Notes: generated from the letters alone by a model not told the origin. A stretch of DNA of 64,000 bases from AP-15 sp963701815 (GCA_963701815.1 CAVPBN010000003.1:62001-126000), one strand, 5' to 3'; positions 37,947 to 45,487 are shown, numbered from the stretch's first letter. Numbers and translations are program-made.

Positions 37947-38885
37947 CTAAGCCGAGCGGCACAGCAGCGCCATCAGCTCGCGCCACTCGCGCGGGGAAAG
38001 ACCGCTCGACGCCTGATCGACGGCCTCGCCGGCGAGCAGCCGGCGGACCACCGCGAGGCCGGTCGCCGAGATCGTCGTCGCATTCATCCGGTGTTCGAGA
38101 AAAGCGGCGCAGGTCATCGGGACCCATCGCGCGAGCGTGTCGAGCATCACCTCGGCATAGGCGCGGATCTCGTATTGCGCGTGCGGGTCGGCGCGCAGCG
38201 ACAGAAAATGCATCAGATTGTGCAGATCCGTCTTCCAGTACCATTGCGTGTAGAAGCCGAGAGTCAGGTTGATCCGCGCCAGCTCGCGGGCGAGGCCGGG
38301 CCGGGCCGGATCGATCGCCATGCCCGAGCCGTCCTCGTTCAAGAGTTCCGCGTAGCCGGCATAGGCGCGTTCGGCGTCGGCGCGCAGCAGATCGAGGACC
38401 CGCCCCGCTTCTGCGCCGTCGAGCACCGCGCCGCGTCCTTGGGCGTTTGTCGTGGCCTGCGCCGCCAAGTGTCCCGGCTCCGGAAGATAAAACTCTTTGT
38501 CGAGGAGCGAATAGCGGGCCGAGTATTCATTGACGTTGGCCGTGCGGTGCCGGATCCACTGCCGTGCGACAAAGATCGGCAGTTTGACGTGATACTTGAT
38601 CTCGCACATCTCGAACGGCGTCGTGTGGCGATGCCGCATCAGATAGTTGATCAGCCCCTGGTCTTCGCTGAGCCGCTTGGTGCCGCGCCCGTACGAGACG
38701 CGCGCCGCCTGCACCACCGCCGCATCGTCTCCCATATAGTCGACGACGCGGACAAACCCGCGGTCGAGCACCGGCAGCGCCTCGTACAGGATCTTCTCCA
38801 GTTCCGGCGCAGTCGCCCGCCGCGTCGGCCGGCTCTCGGCGCGCAGGGCCTCGATTTCGACCTGTTGCTCGGGGGTGAGCCGCAT
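37947..38885 (-). CDS. thyX: FAD-dependent thymidylate synthase
   Basis: The protein is about 312 residues. I chose the ATG at 38885, with AGGAGG just upstream. The ThyX signature RHRTANVNEYSARYS (RHRx7S) is intact, as are MRHRHTTPFEMCEIKYHVKLP and the FAD/dUMP-binding RNLMHFLSLR-like segment (DLHNLMHFLSLRADPHAQYE). It methylates dUMP using methylene-THF, FAD and NADPH. It is divergent from the tmRNA gene, sharing a short promoter region. Confidence 0.96.
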   Translation of the reverse strand: MRLTPEQQVEIEALRAESRPTRRATAPELEKILYEALPVLDRGFVRVVDYMGDDAAVVQAARVSYGRGTKRLSEDQGLINYLMRHRHTTPFEMCEIKYHVKLPIFVARQWIRHRTANVNEYSARYSLLDKEFYLPEPGHLAAQATTNAQGRGAVLDGAEAGRVLDLLRADAERAYAGYAELLNEDGSGMAIDPARPGLARELARINLTLGFYTQWYWKTDLHNLMHFLSLRADPHAQYEIRAYAEVMLDTLARWVPMTCAAFLEHRMNATTISATGLAVVRRLLAGEAVDQASSGLSPREWRELMALLCRSA

Positions 38886-38902
38886 CCCGCCTCCTCTCGG
38901 CA

Positions 38903-38931
38903 TTGCGCCGCTGCCGCCCGCATCCTATATC
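38903..38931 (+). promoter_or_regulatory. predicted sigma70 promoter of ssrA
   Basis: TTGCGC (38903-38908) and TATATC (38926-38931) are separated by exactly 17 bp. They predict a transcript start near 38938, just before the hairpin GTCGG-GCAA-CCGAC and the tmRNA acceptor piece. Confidence 0.55.
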
Positions 38932-38937
38932 TTTCTG

Positions 38938-39240
38938 CGTCGGGCAACCGACTATGGCGATACACGGCTTGCGGAATAAGCGTTGCGGACCCGGGGGCGG
39001 TACCCGGCGCCTCCACCAGATCCCGCCGGACGTACGACCGGCGGTCCATGGGGGCGAAATAGGCTCGACGCGCGTGGTAAAGGTAAAGTTCGTCGCCCGG
39101 TATGATACCACCGTTATCGGGTCATAATCTACCTGCGAACGACAACTTCGCAACAGAGGCGCTCGCGGCCTAACCCCCAGCGGGGTAAAAGCCTAGAGCA
39201 AATCGCGGTTCGAGGGGCACCGGGCAACAGAAGCCCCTCA
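38938..39240 (+). ncRNA. ssrA: circularly permuted two-piece tmRNA (alphaproteobacterial type)
   Basis: The acceptor piece ends GCGCCTCCACCA at 39018 after a T-arm-like CCGGG/CCCGG stem. A roughly 31-base intervening segment follows. The coding piece then starts GGGGGCGAAATAGGCTCGACG at 39050, and its GGGGGC pairs with GCCUCC of the acceptor end. The tag frame runs 39135-39170 (ANDNFATEALAA) with stop TAA at 39171. Downstream come a CCCC..GGGG stem and a terminal GAGGGGC/GCCCCTC hairpin (about 39213-39239). tmRNA rescues stalled ribosomes and tags the nascent chain for ClpXP. The exact 5' and 3' processing ends are estimates. Confidence 0.93.
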
Positions 39241-39280
39241 CTCGCCTTCGTGCCGCGAATTCCAAGCGAGCCGCCGAAAC

Positions 39281-39787
39281 ATGCCCGAGGATTCCTTCCG
39301 CTACGACAAGATGGTCGAGACCGCGCTGCGCGGCGTCGCCCGCGAGGCGCTGTCGCGCGCGGCGCGGGACGGGCTGCCCGGCGCGCACCATTTCTACATC
39401 GGCTTTCGCACCGGCGTTGCCGGCGTCGCCATGCCGACGCCGTTGCTGGCGAAGTTCCCGGACGAGATGACGATCGTGCTGCAGCATCAGTTCTGGGGGC
39501 TCGAGGTCGGCGCCGATGCGTTTTCGGTGAGCTTGAGCTTTCAAGGGCGTCCGGAGCGGCTGACGGTGCCGTTTTCCGCGATCACCAGCTTTGCCGATCC
39601 GTCGGTCAATTTCGGGCTTCAATTCGAGGTCTCGCCTGTTCCCCCGGCGGCCGCGCCGATGCCGCCCGCCGCCCGACCCGCAGCGCTCCCGGCCGCTGCG
39701 GCGCCCGCCCCGCCGAAAGACGAACAACCGCCCGGCGCGCGGCCGGCGGCCGAAATCGTCGCGCTCGACAAGTTTCGCAAGCGCTGA
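39281..39787 (+). CDS. sspB: SspB-family ClpXP adaptor for ssrA-tagged proteins
   Basis: The 168-residue protein matches alphaproteobacterial SspB: RYDKMVETALRGVAREAL, GLPGAHHFYIGFRTGVAGV, EMTIVLQHQFWGLEV, FSVSLSFQGRPERLTVPFSA and FADPSVNFGLQFE. A disordered Pro/Ala linker leads to a C-terminal ClpX-binding tail (EIVALDKFRKR). SspB tethers ssrA-tagged substrates to ClpXP. Its gene starts about 40 bp after the tmRNA gene that encodes the tag. Confidence 0.93.
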   Translation: MPEDSFRYDKMVETALRGVAREALSRAARDGLPGAHHFYIGFRTGVAGVAMPTPLLAKFPDEMTIVLQHQFWGLEVGADAFSVSLSFQGRPERLTVPFSAITSFADPSVNFGLQFEVSPVPPAAAPMPPAARPAALPAAAAPAPPKDEQPPGARPAAEIVALDKFRKR

Positions 39788-39886
39788 ACCGCCCGCCCGA
39801 CGTGCACCTGCCTGCCGCCGGCGCTTGCAGCCCGCAGCAAGTTGTGTCAACCAACAATCAAGCCAACCCGACGGAGCCGATCCGAG

Positions 39887-41266
39887 ATGCCGCGCTATGA
39901 TTTCGACCTGTTCACGATCGGCGCCGGTTCCGGCGGCGTCGCCGGTTCGCGCCGGGCCGCCGGCTATGGGGCCCGCGTCGGCATTTGCGAGGAATGGCGG
40001 ATCGGCGGCACGTGCGTGCTGCGCGGTTGCGTGCCGAAAAAGCTGCTGGTCTACGGCGCGCAGTTCGCCGACGGCTTTGCCGACGCCGCCGGCTTCGGCT
40101 GGACCGTGCCGCCGGCGCAGTTCGACTGGCCGAGCCTGATCGCCGCGAAGGACAAGGAAATCGGCCGCCTGTCGCAGATCTACATCAACATGTTGAACAA
40201 CAGCGGCGTTGAGATCGTCGACGGCCGCGGCGTCGTCTGCGACCCGCATACGGTCGAGGTCGCCGGTCGCACCTACACCGCCGACAAGATCATGATTGCC
40301 GCCGGCGGGCATCCGACGGTGCCGAACATCCCGGGCATCGAGCACGTAATCTCGTCGAACGAGGCGCTCGACTTGGCCGCCCTGCCGCGGCGGATCGTCA
40401 TCGTCGGCGGCGGCTATATTGCGGTCGAATTCGCCGGCATCTTCGCCGGTTTCGGCAGCGAGGTGGTCGAGATCATCCGCCGCGAGGATCTGCTCTACGG
40501 TTTCGACGACGATCTGCGCGTCATGCTGGCCCAGGAAATGCGCAATCGCGGCGTCGAGATCCACACCCGCACCCAGGTCGCGCGGATCGTCAAGGCGCCG
40601 CACGAGGGCTATTCGGTGTTCACCACGATCGGCCGGGAGATCTCGGCCGATCTCGTCATGTACGCAACCGGGCGCAAGCCGAATACCCGCGGGCTCGGTC
40701 TCGCCGAAGCCGGCGTCGAACTGAACGACAACGGCGCGGTCGTCGTCGACGAATGGCAGCGCTCGAGCGTGCCCAACATCTATGCCGTCGGCGACGTGAC
40801 CGACCGCATCAATCTGACGCCGGTGGCGATCGGCGAAGGCCGCGCCATCGCCGAGACCCTATACAACAACAACCCGATCCGGATGGACCACCGCGACGTG
40901 CCCTCGGCGGTGTTCAGCCAGCCGCCGATCGGCACGGTCGGTTTGACCGAAGAGGAGGCGCGCCGCGAATACGGCGAAGTCGACATCTACTCGGCCCGCT
41001 TCAAGCCGATGAAGAACACCCTGTCCGGCCGCGACGAGCGCGCCTTTATGAAGCTCGTCGTCGACGCCGCGAGCGACCGCGTGCTCGGCTGCCACATGCT
41101 GGGTCAGGACGCGCCCGAGATCATCCAGGGGCTGGCCGTCGCGATCAAATGCGGCGCGACCAAAAAACAGTTCGACCAGACCGTCGGCATCCATCCGAGC
41201 GCCGCCGAGGAATTCGTCACGATGCGCGAGAAAACCGCGCGCCCGCAAAAGCTGGCGGCGGAGTAG
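39887..41266 (+). CDS. gor: glutathione-disulfide reductase
   Basis: The product is 459 residues. The ATG at 39887 follows GGAG. It has the FAD loop FTIGAGSGGVAGSRRAA, redox disulfide GGTCVLRGCVPKK, NADPH loop IVIVGGGYIAVEFAGIFAGFGSEV, AVGDVTDRINLTPVA, and the C-terminal active HPSAAEEFVTMR. It keeps glutathione reduced in the cytosol. It lies about 100 bp after sspB. Confidence 0.95.
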   Translation: MPRYDFDLFTIGAGSGGVAGSRRAAGYGARVGICEEWRIGGTCVLRGCVPKKLLVYGAQFADGFADAAGFGWTVPPAQFDWPSLIAAKDKEIGRLSQIYINMLNNSGVEIVDGRGVVCDPHTVEVAGRTYTADKIMIAAGGHPTVPNIPGIEHVISSNEALDLAALPRRIVIVGGGYIAVEFAGIFAGFGSEVVEIIRREDLLYGFDDDLRVMLAQEMRNRGVEIHTRTQVARIVKAPHEGYSVFTTIGREISADLVMYATGRKPNTRGLGLAEAGVELNDNGAVVVDEWQRSSVPNIYAVGDVTDRINLTPVAIGEGRAIAETLYNNNPIRMDHRDVPSAVFSQPPIGTVGLTEEEARREYGEVDIYSARFKPMKNTLSGRDERAFMKLVVDAASDRVLGCHMLGQDAPEIIQGLAVAIKCGATKKQFDQTVGIHPSAAEEFVTMREKTARPQKLAAE

Positions 41267-41925
41267 CGGTGGAGTTGACCGGCCATCTGATCTTGCGATT
41301 GGCCGAGTCAAGCTCAACATATTCAGCTGTCAAAGCGATCGGCTGAAAGGGCGTGTAATATGCCTGATGGTTGCTCGAAGTCTCAGCGGATATCTGAGCC
41401 CGTTTTAGATCTGATTGCGGCGGCTGCGGCTCGGAGCGCGAAGAGGCTTCGCGGAATCAAATGCGTGTTGAAGCGGGGCATATCAGCGAAGTATCGAGCG
41501 AGCGACGGCAAAAGACGCTTGAACAACTAGCTTCAACTGACGAGGCATCGCCGGTTCCGGTCATGAAGCCGAACTGGCTGGTTCAGGCGGTGGCGATCGT
41601 TCGCCGAGAGAGGAGACGCGAACGCTGAGCAAACTTACTGCCCGTACATCGAGGCGCTGCAAGCGGAATCTTGACGCGATACATCAAGAGCCGATAGACC
41701 CGCCACGCGTCATCAGCTGATTCGAGGAAAGCTGTCGACGATTGCTCGAGTATAACTGGCTACGCTACCCGGATCGTTCGCGAAAACTTGCTCCGCTCGA
41801 TACCGAGCAAGGCGACGCTTGGCCGCATCAACGATTCTGCGCGCCCGGCCGGTAGCAGGCGAGGTCGATCTACTTGGCTTTGAGCCGCGAAATCATCGGC
41901 CGCTATCCAAAGATCCGAGCCGCCC
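41267..41925. other. 660 bp without a recognisable gene
   Basis: GC content is lower than in the flanks and the reading frames are short. The longest plausible plus-strand frame is 41360-41530 (56 codons, starting MPDGCSKSQRISEPVLDLIA), without a clear ribosome-binding site or family. The segment leads into the broken doc toxin and may hold a decayed antitoxin gene, but I cannot identify one. Confidence 0.4.
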
Positions 41926-42322
41926 TTGCCGAATGAGCCGCAATGGCTGCCGATCGAGGCCGTCATCGAGCACAACCAGCTCGAATTGGCAGAGACCGGC
42001 GAACGCGCACTTCGCTGCGTGATCGCGGCCTTCTCGAAAGCGCCCTGGCGCGCCCGCGAAACGCCTTCGCCTACGGCGAGGAGGATGTCGTCGCACTGGC
42101 GGTCGCGCTGATGGCAGGCATCGCCCAGGCACACGCGTTCGAGCAGGGAAACAAGCGCACCGCCTTTGCCGCGATGCGGCATGTTTCTCCGTGTCAATGG
42201 CTACGATCTCAGCAATCGAGGATGCGAGTCGCTTGGGCGAGATGGTGATCGCGTTGGTCGAACACCGGACTACAGAGGAGGATTTCGTTCGGGCCATCCG
42301 GCCGTTCGTGGTCGAGAGATGA
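41926..42322 (+). pseudogene. Doc (death-on-curing, Fic-fold) toxin, multiply frameshifted
   Basis: Pieces in different frames together spell a Doc toxin: PQWLPIEAVIEHNQLELAETG, then LRDRGLLESALARPRNAFAY, then VVALAVALMAGIAQAHAFEQ and GNKRTAFAAM (the Fic motif HxFxxGNKRT), then MFLRVNGYDLSN, then EDASRLGEMVIALVEHRTTE and EDFVRAIRPFVVER, with a stop at 42320. At least three frame changes are needed. Doc phosphorylates EF-Tu in phage P1. This copy cannot make a full product. Confidence 0.75.
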
Positions 42323-42357
42323 AGCCGGCGGAGCCCGGATATTTTGACCGGCGGGTC

Positions 42358-42389
42358 GCACAAAGCGCTTGCTTTGTGCGAGATTTTTT
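42358..42389 (+). terminator. rho-independent terminator after the doc remnant
   Basis: GCACAAAGC (42358-42366) and GCTTTGTGC (42371-42379) form a perfect 9-bp stem with a GCTT loop, followed by GAGA and six T (42384-42389). It ends transcription from upstream and overlaps the promoter of the next unit. Confidence 0.65.
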
Positions 42390-42397
42390 GCTATGGT
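42369..42397 (+). promoter_or_regulatory. predicted promoter of the DAHP synthase leader
   Basis: TTGCTT (42369-42374) and TATGGT (42392-42397) are 17 bp apart. The predicted start lies near 42404, only about three bases before the leader-peptide ATG at 42407, so the leader would be translated as a nearly leaderless mRNA. Confidence 0.55.
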
Positions 42398-42406
42398 TTA
42401 CAAGTG

Positions 42407-42463
42407 ATGACGATCGCCCAGCGATTACGATTTTGGTACCGCCGGTATATGACGGCGGCCTGA
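42407..42463 (+). CDS. aromatic leader peptide (attenuation ORF) upstream of DAHP synthase
   Basis: The 18-codon frame encodes MTIAQRLRFWYRRYMTAA and then TGA. Phe, Trp and Tyr sit in a row (TTT TGG TAC, 42431-42439), with a second Tyr three codons later, a composition typical of a leader peptide sensing aromatic amino acids. No strong ribosome-binding site precedes it, and the predicted transcript starts about three bases upstream. In Sinorhizobium meliloti the trpL leader is likewise translated from a leaderless transcript. The frame is immediately followed by the pairing segments of an attenuator. Confidence 0.75.
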   Translation: MTIAQRLRFWYRRYMTAA

Positions 42464-42510
42464 GATCGCGTTCACGCGTTTTCCCAAAGCCGCCCGACCG
42501 AGGCGGCTTT
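42439..42510 (+). promoter_or_regulatory. transcription attenuator of the DAHP synthase gene
   Basis: Four segments can pair in alternative ways. Segment 1 CCGCCG (42439-42444) pairs with segment 2 CGGCGG (42453-42458) around an 8-base loop. Segment 2, as GGCGGC (42454-42459), can instead pair with segment 3 GCCGCC (42489-42494). Segment 3, as AAAGCCGCC (42486-42494), pairs with segment 4 GGCGGCTTT (42502-42510) to form a 9-bp terminator with a 7-base loop, followed by CGTGTTTC. A ribosome stalled at the Phe-Trp-Tyr codons would cover segment 1 and favour the 2:3 antiterminator. Confidence 0.75.
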
Positions 42511-42578
42511 CGTGTTTCATGCTCTCGCTGATCCGAATGTCGCCGATGGTAGAGCGGCCTCCAACCTGGAGGTGATGC

Positions 42579-42650
42579 ATGACCAGATCGACCCCGAATG
42601 TGCCCAGATCTCACACTATTGTGGGAATCGACCGCGCGGAGGTTTTGTGA
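42579..42650 (+). CDS. 23-codon upstream ORF adjoining the DAHP synthase start
   Basis: The frame encodes MTRSTPNVPRSHTIVGIDRA followed by EVL and a TGA one base before the DAHP synthase ATG. GGAGG (42568-42572) is six bases before its ATG and is itself paired in a small CCTCC/GGAGG hairpin (42558-42572). It may be a translational coupling ORF or a chance frame; no family is recognised. Confidence 0.35.
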   Translation: MTRSTPNVPRSHTIVGIDRAEVL

Positions 42651-42651
42651 C

Positions 42652-44046
42652 ATGAGCGAAAAATGGTCGCCCGGAAGCTGGCGCTCGCTGCCGATCCGGC
42701 AGGTGCCGGGCTATGCCGACGTCGCCGCTCTCGCCCGTGTCGAGGAAACTTTGCAGCGCTTTCCGCCGCTGGTCTTCGCCGGCGAGGCAAGGCGGCTCGA
42801 ACAGCGGCTGGCGGCGGTCGCAGCCGGTAAGGCGTTTTTGCTGCAGGGCGGCGACTGCGCCGAGAGCTTCGCCGAGTTCCACCCGAACAACATCCGCGAC
42901 ATGTTCAAGGTGCTGCTGCAGATGGCGGTGGTGCTGACCTTCGGCGCCGGTTGCCCGGTCGTCAAGCTCGGCCGGCTCGCCGGCCAGTTCGCCAAGCCGC
43001 GCTCCTCCGAAACCGAAACCCGCAACGGCACGACCCTGCCCTCCTACCGCGGCGACATCATCAACAGCCTCGACTTCGACGAAGCCGCGCGCGAGCCCGA
43101 TCCGCAGCGGATGATCCAGGCCTACAGCCAGTCGGCAGCGACCCTGAACCTGCTGCGCGCCTTCGCGCAGGGCGGCTATGCCGATCTGCACCGGGTGCAC
43201 GCGTGGAACCAGGATTTCGTCGCCGACTCGCCGCAGGGCGAGCGCTACCGCGAATTGGCCGACCGGCTGACCGAGACGCTCGACTTCATGGCCGCCTGCG
43301 GGCTCGATTCGGAGACCACGCCGCAGATCCGCGAGACCGAATTCTATACCTCGCACGAGGCGCTGTTTCTGTCTTTCGAACAGGCGTTGACCCGTGTCAA
43401 TTCGACAACCGGCGACTGGTACGATTGCTCGGCGCACATGGTCTGGCTCGGCGACCGCACCCGTCAGGCCGATGGGGCGCATGTCGAGTTTCTGCGCGGC
43501 ATCAAGAACCCGATCGGCATGAAATGCGGGCCGTCGCTCGAACCGGACGATCTGCTGCGCCTGATCGACCGGCTCAATCCGGGCAACCAGCCGGGGCGGC
43601 TGAGCCTGATCACCCGTATGGGTGCGGACAAGGTCGCCGCCAGGCTGCCGCGGCTGATCCGGGCGGTGCGCCGCGAAGGGCGCGAAGTCGTCTGGTGCTG
43701 CGACCCGATGCACGGCAACACGATAACCTCGTCGACCGGCTACAAGACCCGGATGTTCGACCGCATCCTCGACGAGTTGCACGGCGCCTTCGCCATCCAC
43801 GCTGCCGAGGGCAGCCATGCCGGCGGGGTCCATATCGAACTGACCGGGCAGAACGTGACCGAGTGCGTCGGCGGCGCCCAGTCGATCAGCGAGGCCTCGC
43901 TCGCCGACCGCTACCTGACCCACTGCGACCCGCGGCTCAATGCGAGCCAGGCGCTGGAACTCGCCTTTGAGATCGCCGAGGTGCTGAAACGCGGTCGACG
44001 GGCAAACGGGATGCCGGGGCGCAGCCGGCTCGCCGCGGTCTCGTGA
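42652..44046 (+). CDS. aroG: 3-deoxy-7-phosphoheptulonate synthase, class II (DAHP synthase)
   Basis: The 464-residue class II (plant/AroA-II type) enzyme condenses phosphoenolpyruvate and erythrose 4-phosphate, the first step to chorismate. The ATG at 42652 has GGAGG nine bases upstream. Signature elements are LLQGGDCAESFAEF (metal Cys), VVKLGRLAGQFAKPRSS, YRGDIINSLDFDE, DCSAHMVWLGDRTRQADGAH, GIKNPIGMKCGPS, WCCDPMHGNTITSSTGYKTR and HAAEGSHAGGVHIELTGQNVTEC. An attenuator with an aromatic leader peptide lies upstream, so tRNA charging with Phe/Trp/Tyr probably controls it. Confidence 0.95.
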   Translation: MSEKWSPGSWRSLPIRQVPGYADVAALARVEETLQRFPPLVFAGEARRLEQRLAAVAAGKAFLLQGGDCAESFAEFHPNNIRDMFKVLLQMAVVLTFGAGCPVVKLGRLAGQFAKPRSSETETRNGTTLPSYRGDIINSLDFDEAAREPDPQRMIQAYSQSAATLNLLRAFAQGGYADLHRVHAWNQDFVADSPQGERYRELADRLTETLDFMAACGLDSETTPQIRETEFYTSHEALFLSFEQALTRVNSTTGDWYDCSAHMVWLGDRTRQADGAHVEFLRGIKNPIGMKCGPSLEPDDLLRLIDRLNPGNQPGRLSLITRMGADKVAARLPRLIRAVRREGREVVWCCDPMHGNTITSSTGYKTRMFDRILDELHGAFAIHAAEGSHAGGVHIELTGQNVTECVGGAQSISEASLADRYLTHCDPRLNASQALELAFEIAEVLKRGRRANGMPGRSRLAAVS

Positions 44047-44053
44047 GCCGGCG

Positions 44054-45190
44054 ATGGCGCCGCCGGGCGGGTCGTCAACCTCGGCGGCGCAGACCGACAG
44101 TTATTTCCTGAAGACCAAGGCGATCGTCGGGCATTTCGGGGATTGCCGGGCAACCTACGCGGTCTTCATGCGCCGCCCGGTGATCTCCACGCCGCGCCTG
44201 GCGATCGAGTTTCTCGAAACTGCCGCGACCGAACGCGGCGTGCATTTCGATATCGATCTCGTTCATCCCGAAGGGGCGACGGTCGGCGCCGGCGAGCCGA
44301 TCCTCTATCTGACCGGTCCTCTCTACCATCTGGTCGATCTCGAAACCCTGCTGCTGCAGCGGCTCGGACCGGCCTGCGTCGCCGCATCCAACGCCTATGC
44401 GATGTGCGCGGATCTGCCCAAGGTCGCCTTTATGGCGATGGATGCGCGGCACTGCGCCGGAGCCGAGATGGCTGAGATGATGGCCTATGCCGCCTCGGTC
44501 GGTTCGGCGGCGGCGCGACGCGAGGCGGCGGCGGTCGGCTTTATCGGCGGCGCTGCCGCCGCCACCGCGCGATTCTTCGGCCGGGAGAACGGTCTCGGCA
44601 CAATGCCGCATGCGCTGATCGGCTACGCCGGCTCGACGCTGCGCGCCGCCGAGATGTTTCGGGAAGTCTTCCCGAACGAGCCGATGACCGTGCTGATTGA
44701 TTTTTTCGGCCGCGAGATTTCGGATGCGCTGGCGGTCGCCCGTCGTTTTCCCGATCTTGCCGCGGACGGCCGTCTCGCCCTGCGCATCGACACGCATGGC
44801 GGGCGCTATGTCGAGGGGCTCGATCTGTCGATGTCTTACGCCGTGCTCGAACGGCACGCGCCGCAGGCGACCCGCGGCTACCGCAGCGAAGAGGAATTGC
44901 GCTACCTGGTCGGCACCGGCGTGTCGGCGGCGGCGATCTGGCTGTTGCGCCGGACCCTCGACGAGGCCGGCTTCGGCGCGGTCAGGATCGTCGCCAGCTC
45001 CGGCTTCGGCCCCGCCAAATGCCGGATGATGGCCGCCGCCGCCGCCCCGATCGACGTGATCGGGACCGGCTCCTACCTGCCCGATCTGTGGAGCGAAACC
45101 TACGCCACCGCCGACATCGTCGCCTATGACGGCGAGCCGATGGTCAAGGCCGGCCGCGAATTCCTGCTGCGCAAGCGCGACGACGGCTAG
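44054..45190 (+). CDS. nicotinate phosphoribosyltransferase family protein
   Basis: The 378-residue protein has the NAPRTase-like fold: QTDSYFLKTKAIVGHFG at the N-terminus, GEPILYLTGPLYHLVDLETLLL, MAMDARHCAGAEMAEMMAYA, GTMPHALIGYAGSTLRAAEMF, LIDFFGREISDAL, and the phosphoribosyl-binding IVASSGFGPAKCRMM and DVIGTGSYLPD. It would make nicotinate mononucleotide from nicotinate and PRPP in NAD salvage. It starts seven bases after the DAHP synthase stop, so it is probably co-transcribed and under the same attenuator, an unexpected pairing. Confidence 0.85.
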   Translation: MAPPGGSSTSAAQTDSYFLKTKAIVGHFGDCRATYAVFMRRPVISTPRLAIEFLETAATERGVHFDIDLVHPEGATVGAGEPILYLTGPLYHLVDLETLLLQRLGPACVAASNAYAMCADLPKVAFMAMDARHCAGAEMAEMMAYAASVGSAAARREAAAVGFIGGAAAATARFFGRENGLGTMPHALIGYAGSTLRAAEMFREVFPNEPMTVLIDFFGREISDALAVARRFPDLAADGRLALRIDTHGGRYVEGLDLSMSYAVLERHAPQATRGYRSEEELRYLVGTGVSAAAIWLLRRTLDEAGFGAVRIVASSGFGPAKCRMMAAAAAPIDVIGTGSYLPDLWSETYATADIVAYDGEPMVKAGREFLLRKRDDG

Positions 45191-45257
45191 GCCGGCAAAG
45201 CTGAACGCCTTGGTCGTTTCCTGGGTGACAACGGTCGATCCTCAGGATAACCTGCAG

Positions 45258-45279
45258 CATTGCCGCTGTGTCGGCAATG
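45258..45279. repeat. inverted repeat downstream of the NAPRTase-like gene
   Basis: CATTGCCG (45258-45265) and CGGCAATG (45272-45279) form an 8-bp stem with a six-base loop. No T-run follows, so it may act as an mRNA 3' stabiliser rather than an intrinsic terminator. Confidence 0.4.
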
Positions 45280-45388
45280 AACAAACGGCGAGCCAAACGA
45301 GCGCCCGCATCGTGTAAGGAGCAGAACCGCGTCGACCCGGGTAATGGTCGGTACGAGTACCTGAATTGGCGAGGCGTAGACCGAGCGA

Positions 45389-45456
45389 TTGTGACAGACC
45401 TTACGATTAACTGATAGAATCGGATTGTAACACTCGTCGATTGCTGATTTGTAACA
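45389..45456. promoter_or_regulatory. three TTGTRACA direct repeats upstream of the first MFS gene
   Basis: TTGTGACA (45389-45396), TTGTAACA (45425-45432) and TTGTAACA (45449-45456) lie within 100 bp of the first MFS start in an AT-rich stretch unlike the surrounding GC-rich DNA. Their spacing is 36 and 24 bp. They may be activator sites or promoter elements. Confidence 0.4.
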
Positions 45457-45487
45457 ACCTCAGGTTCCACCAACCAGGGAGGTCAGC

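Noticed and set aside
41360..41530. 56-codon plus-strand frame upstream of the doc remnant
   Set aside because: It has a weak ribosome-binding site and no family resemblance, so it may be chance; mentioned only under the empty region.
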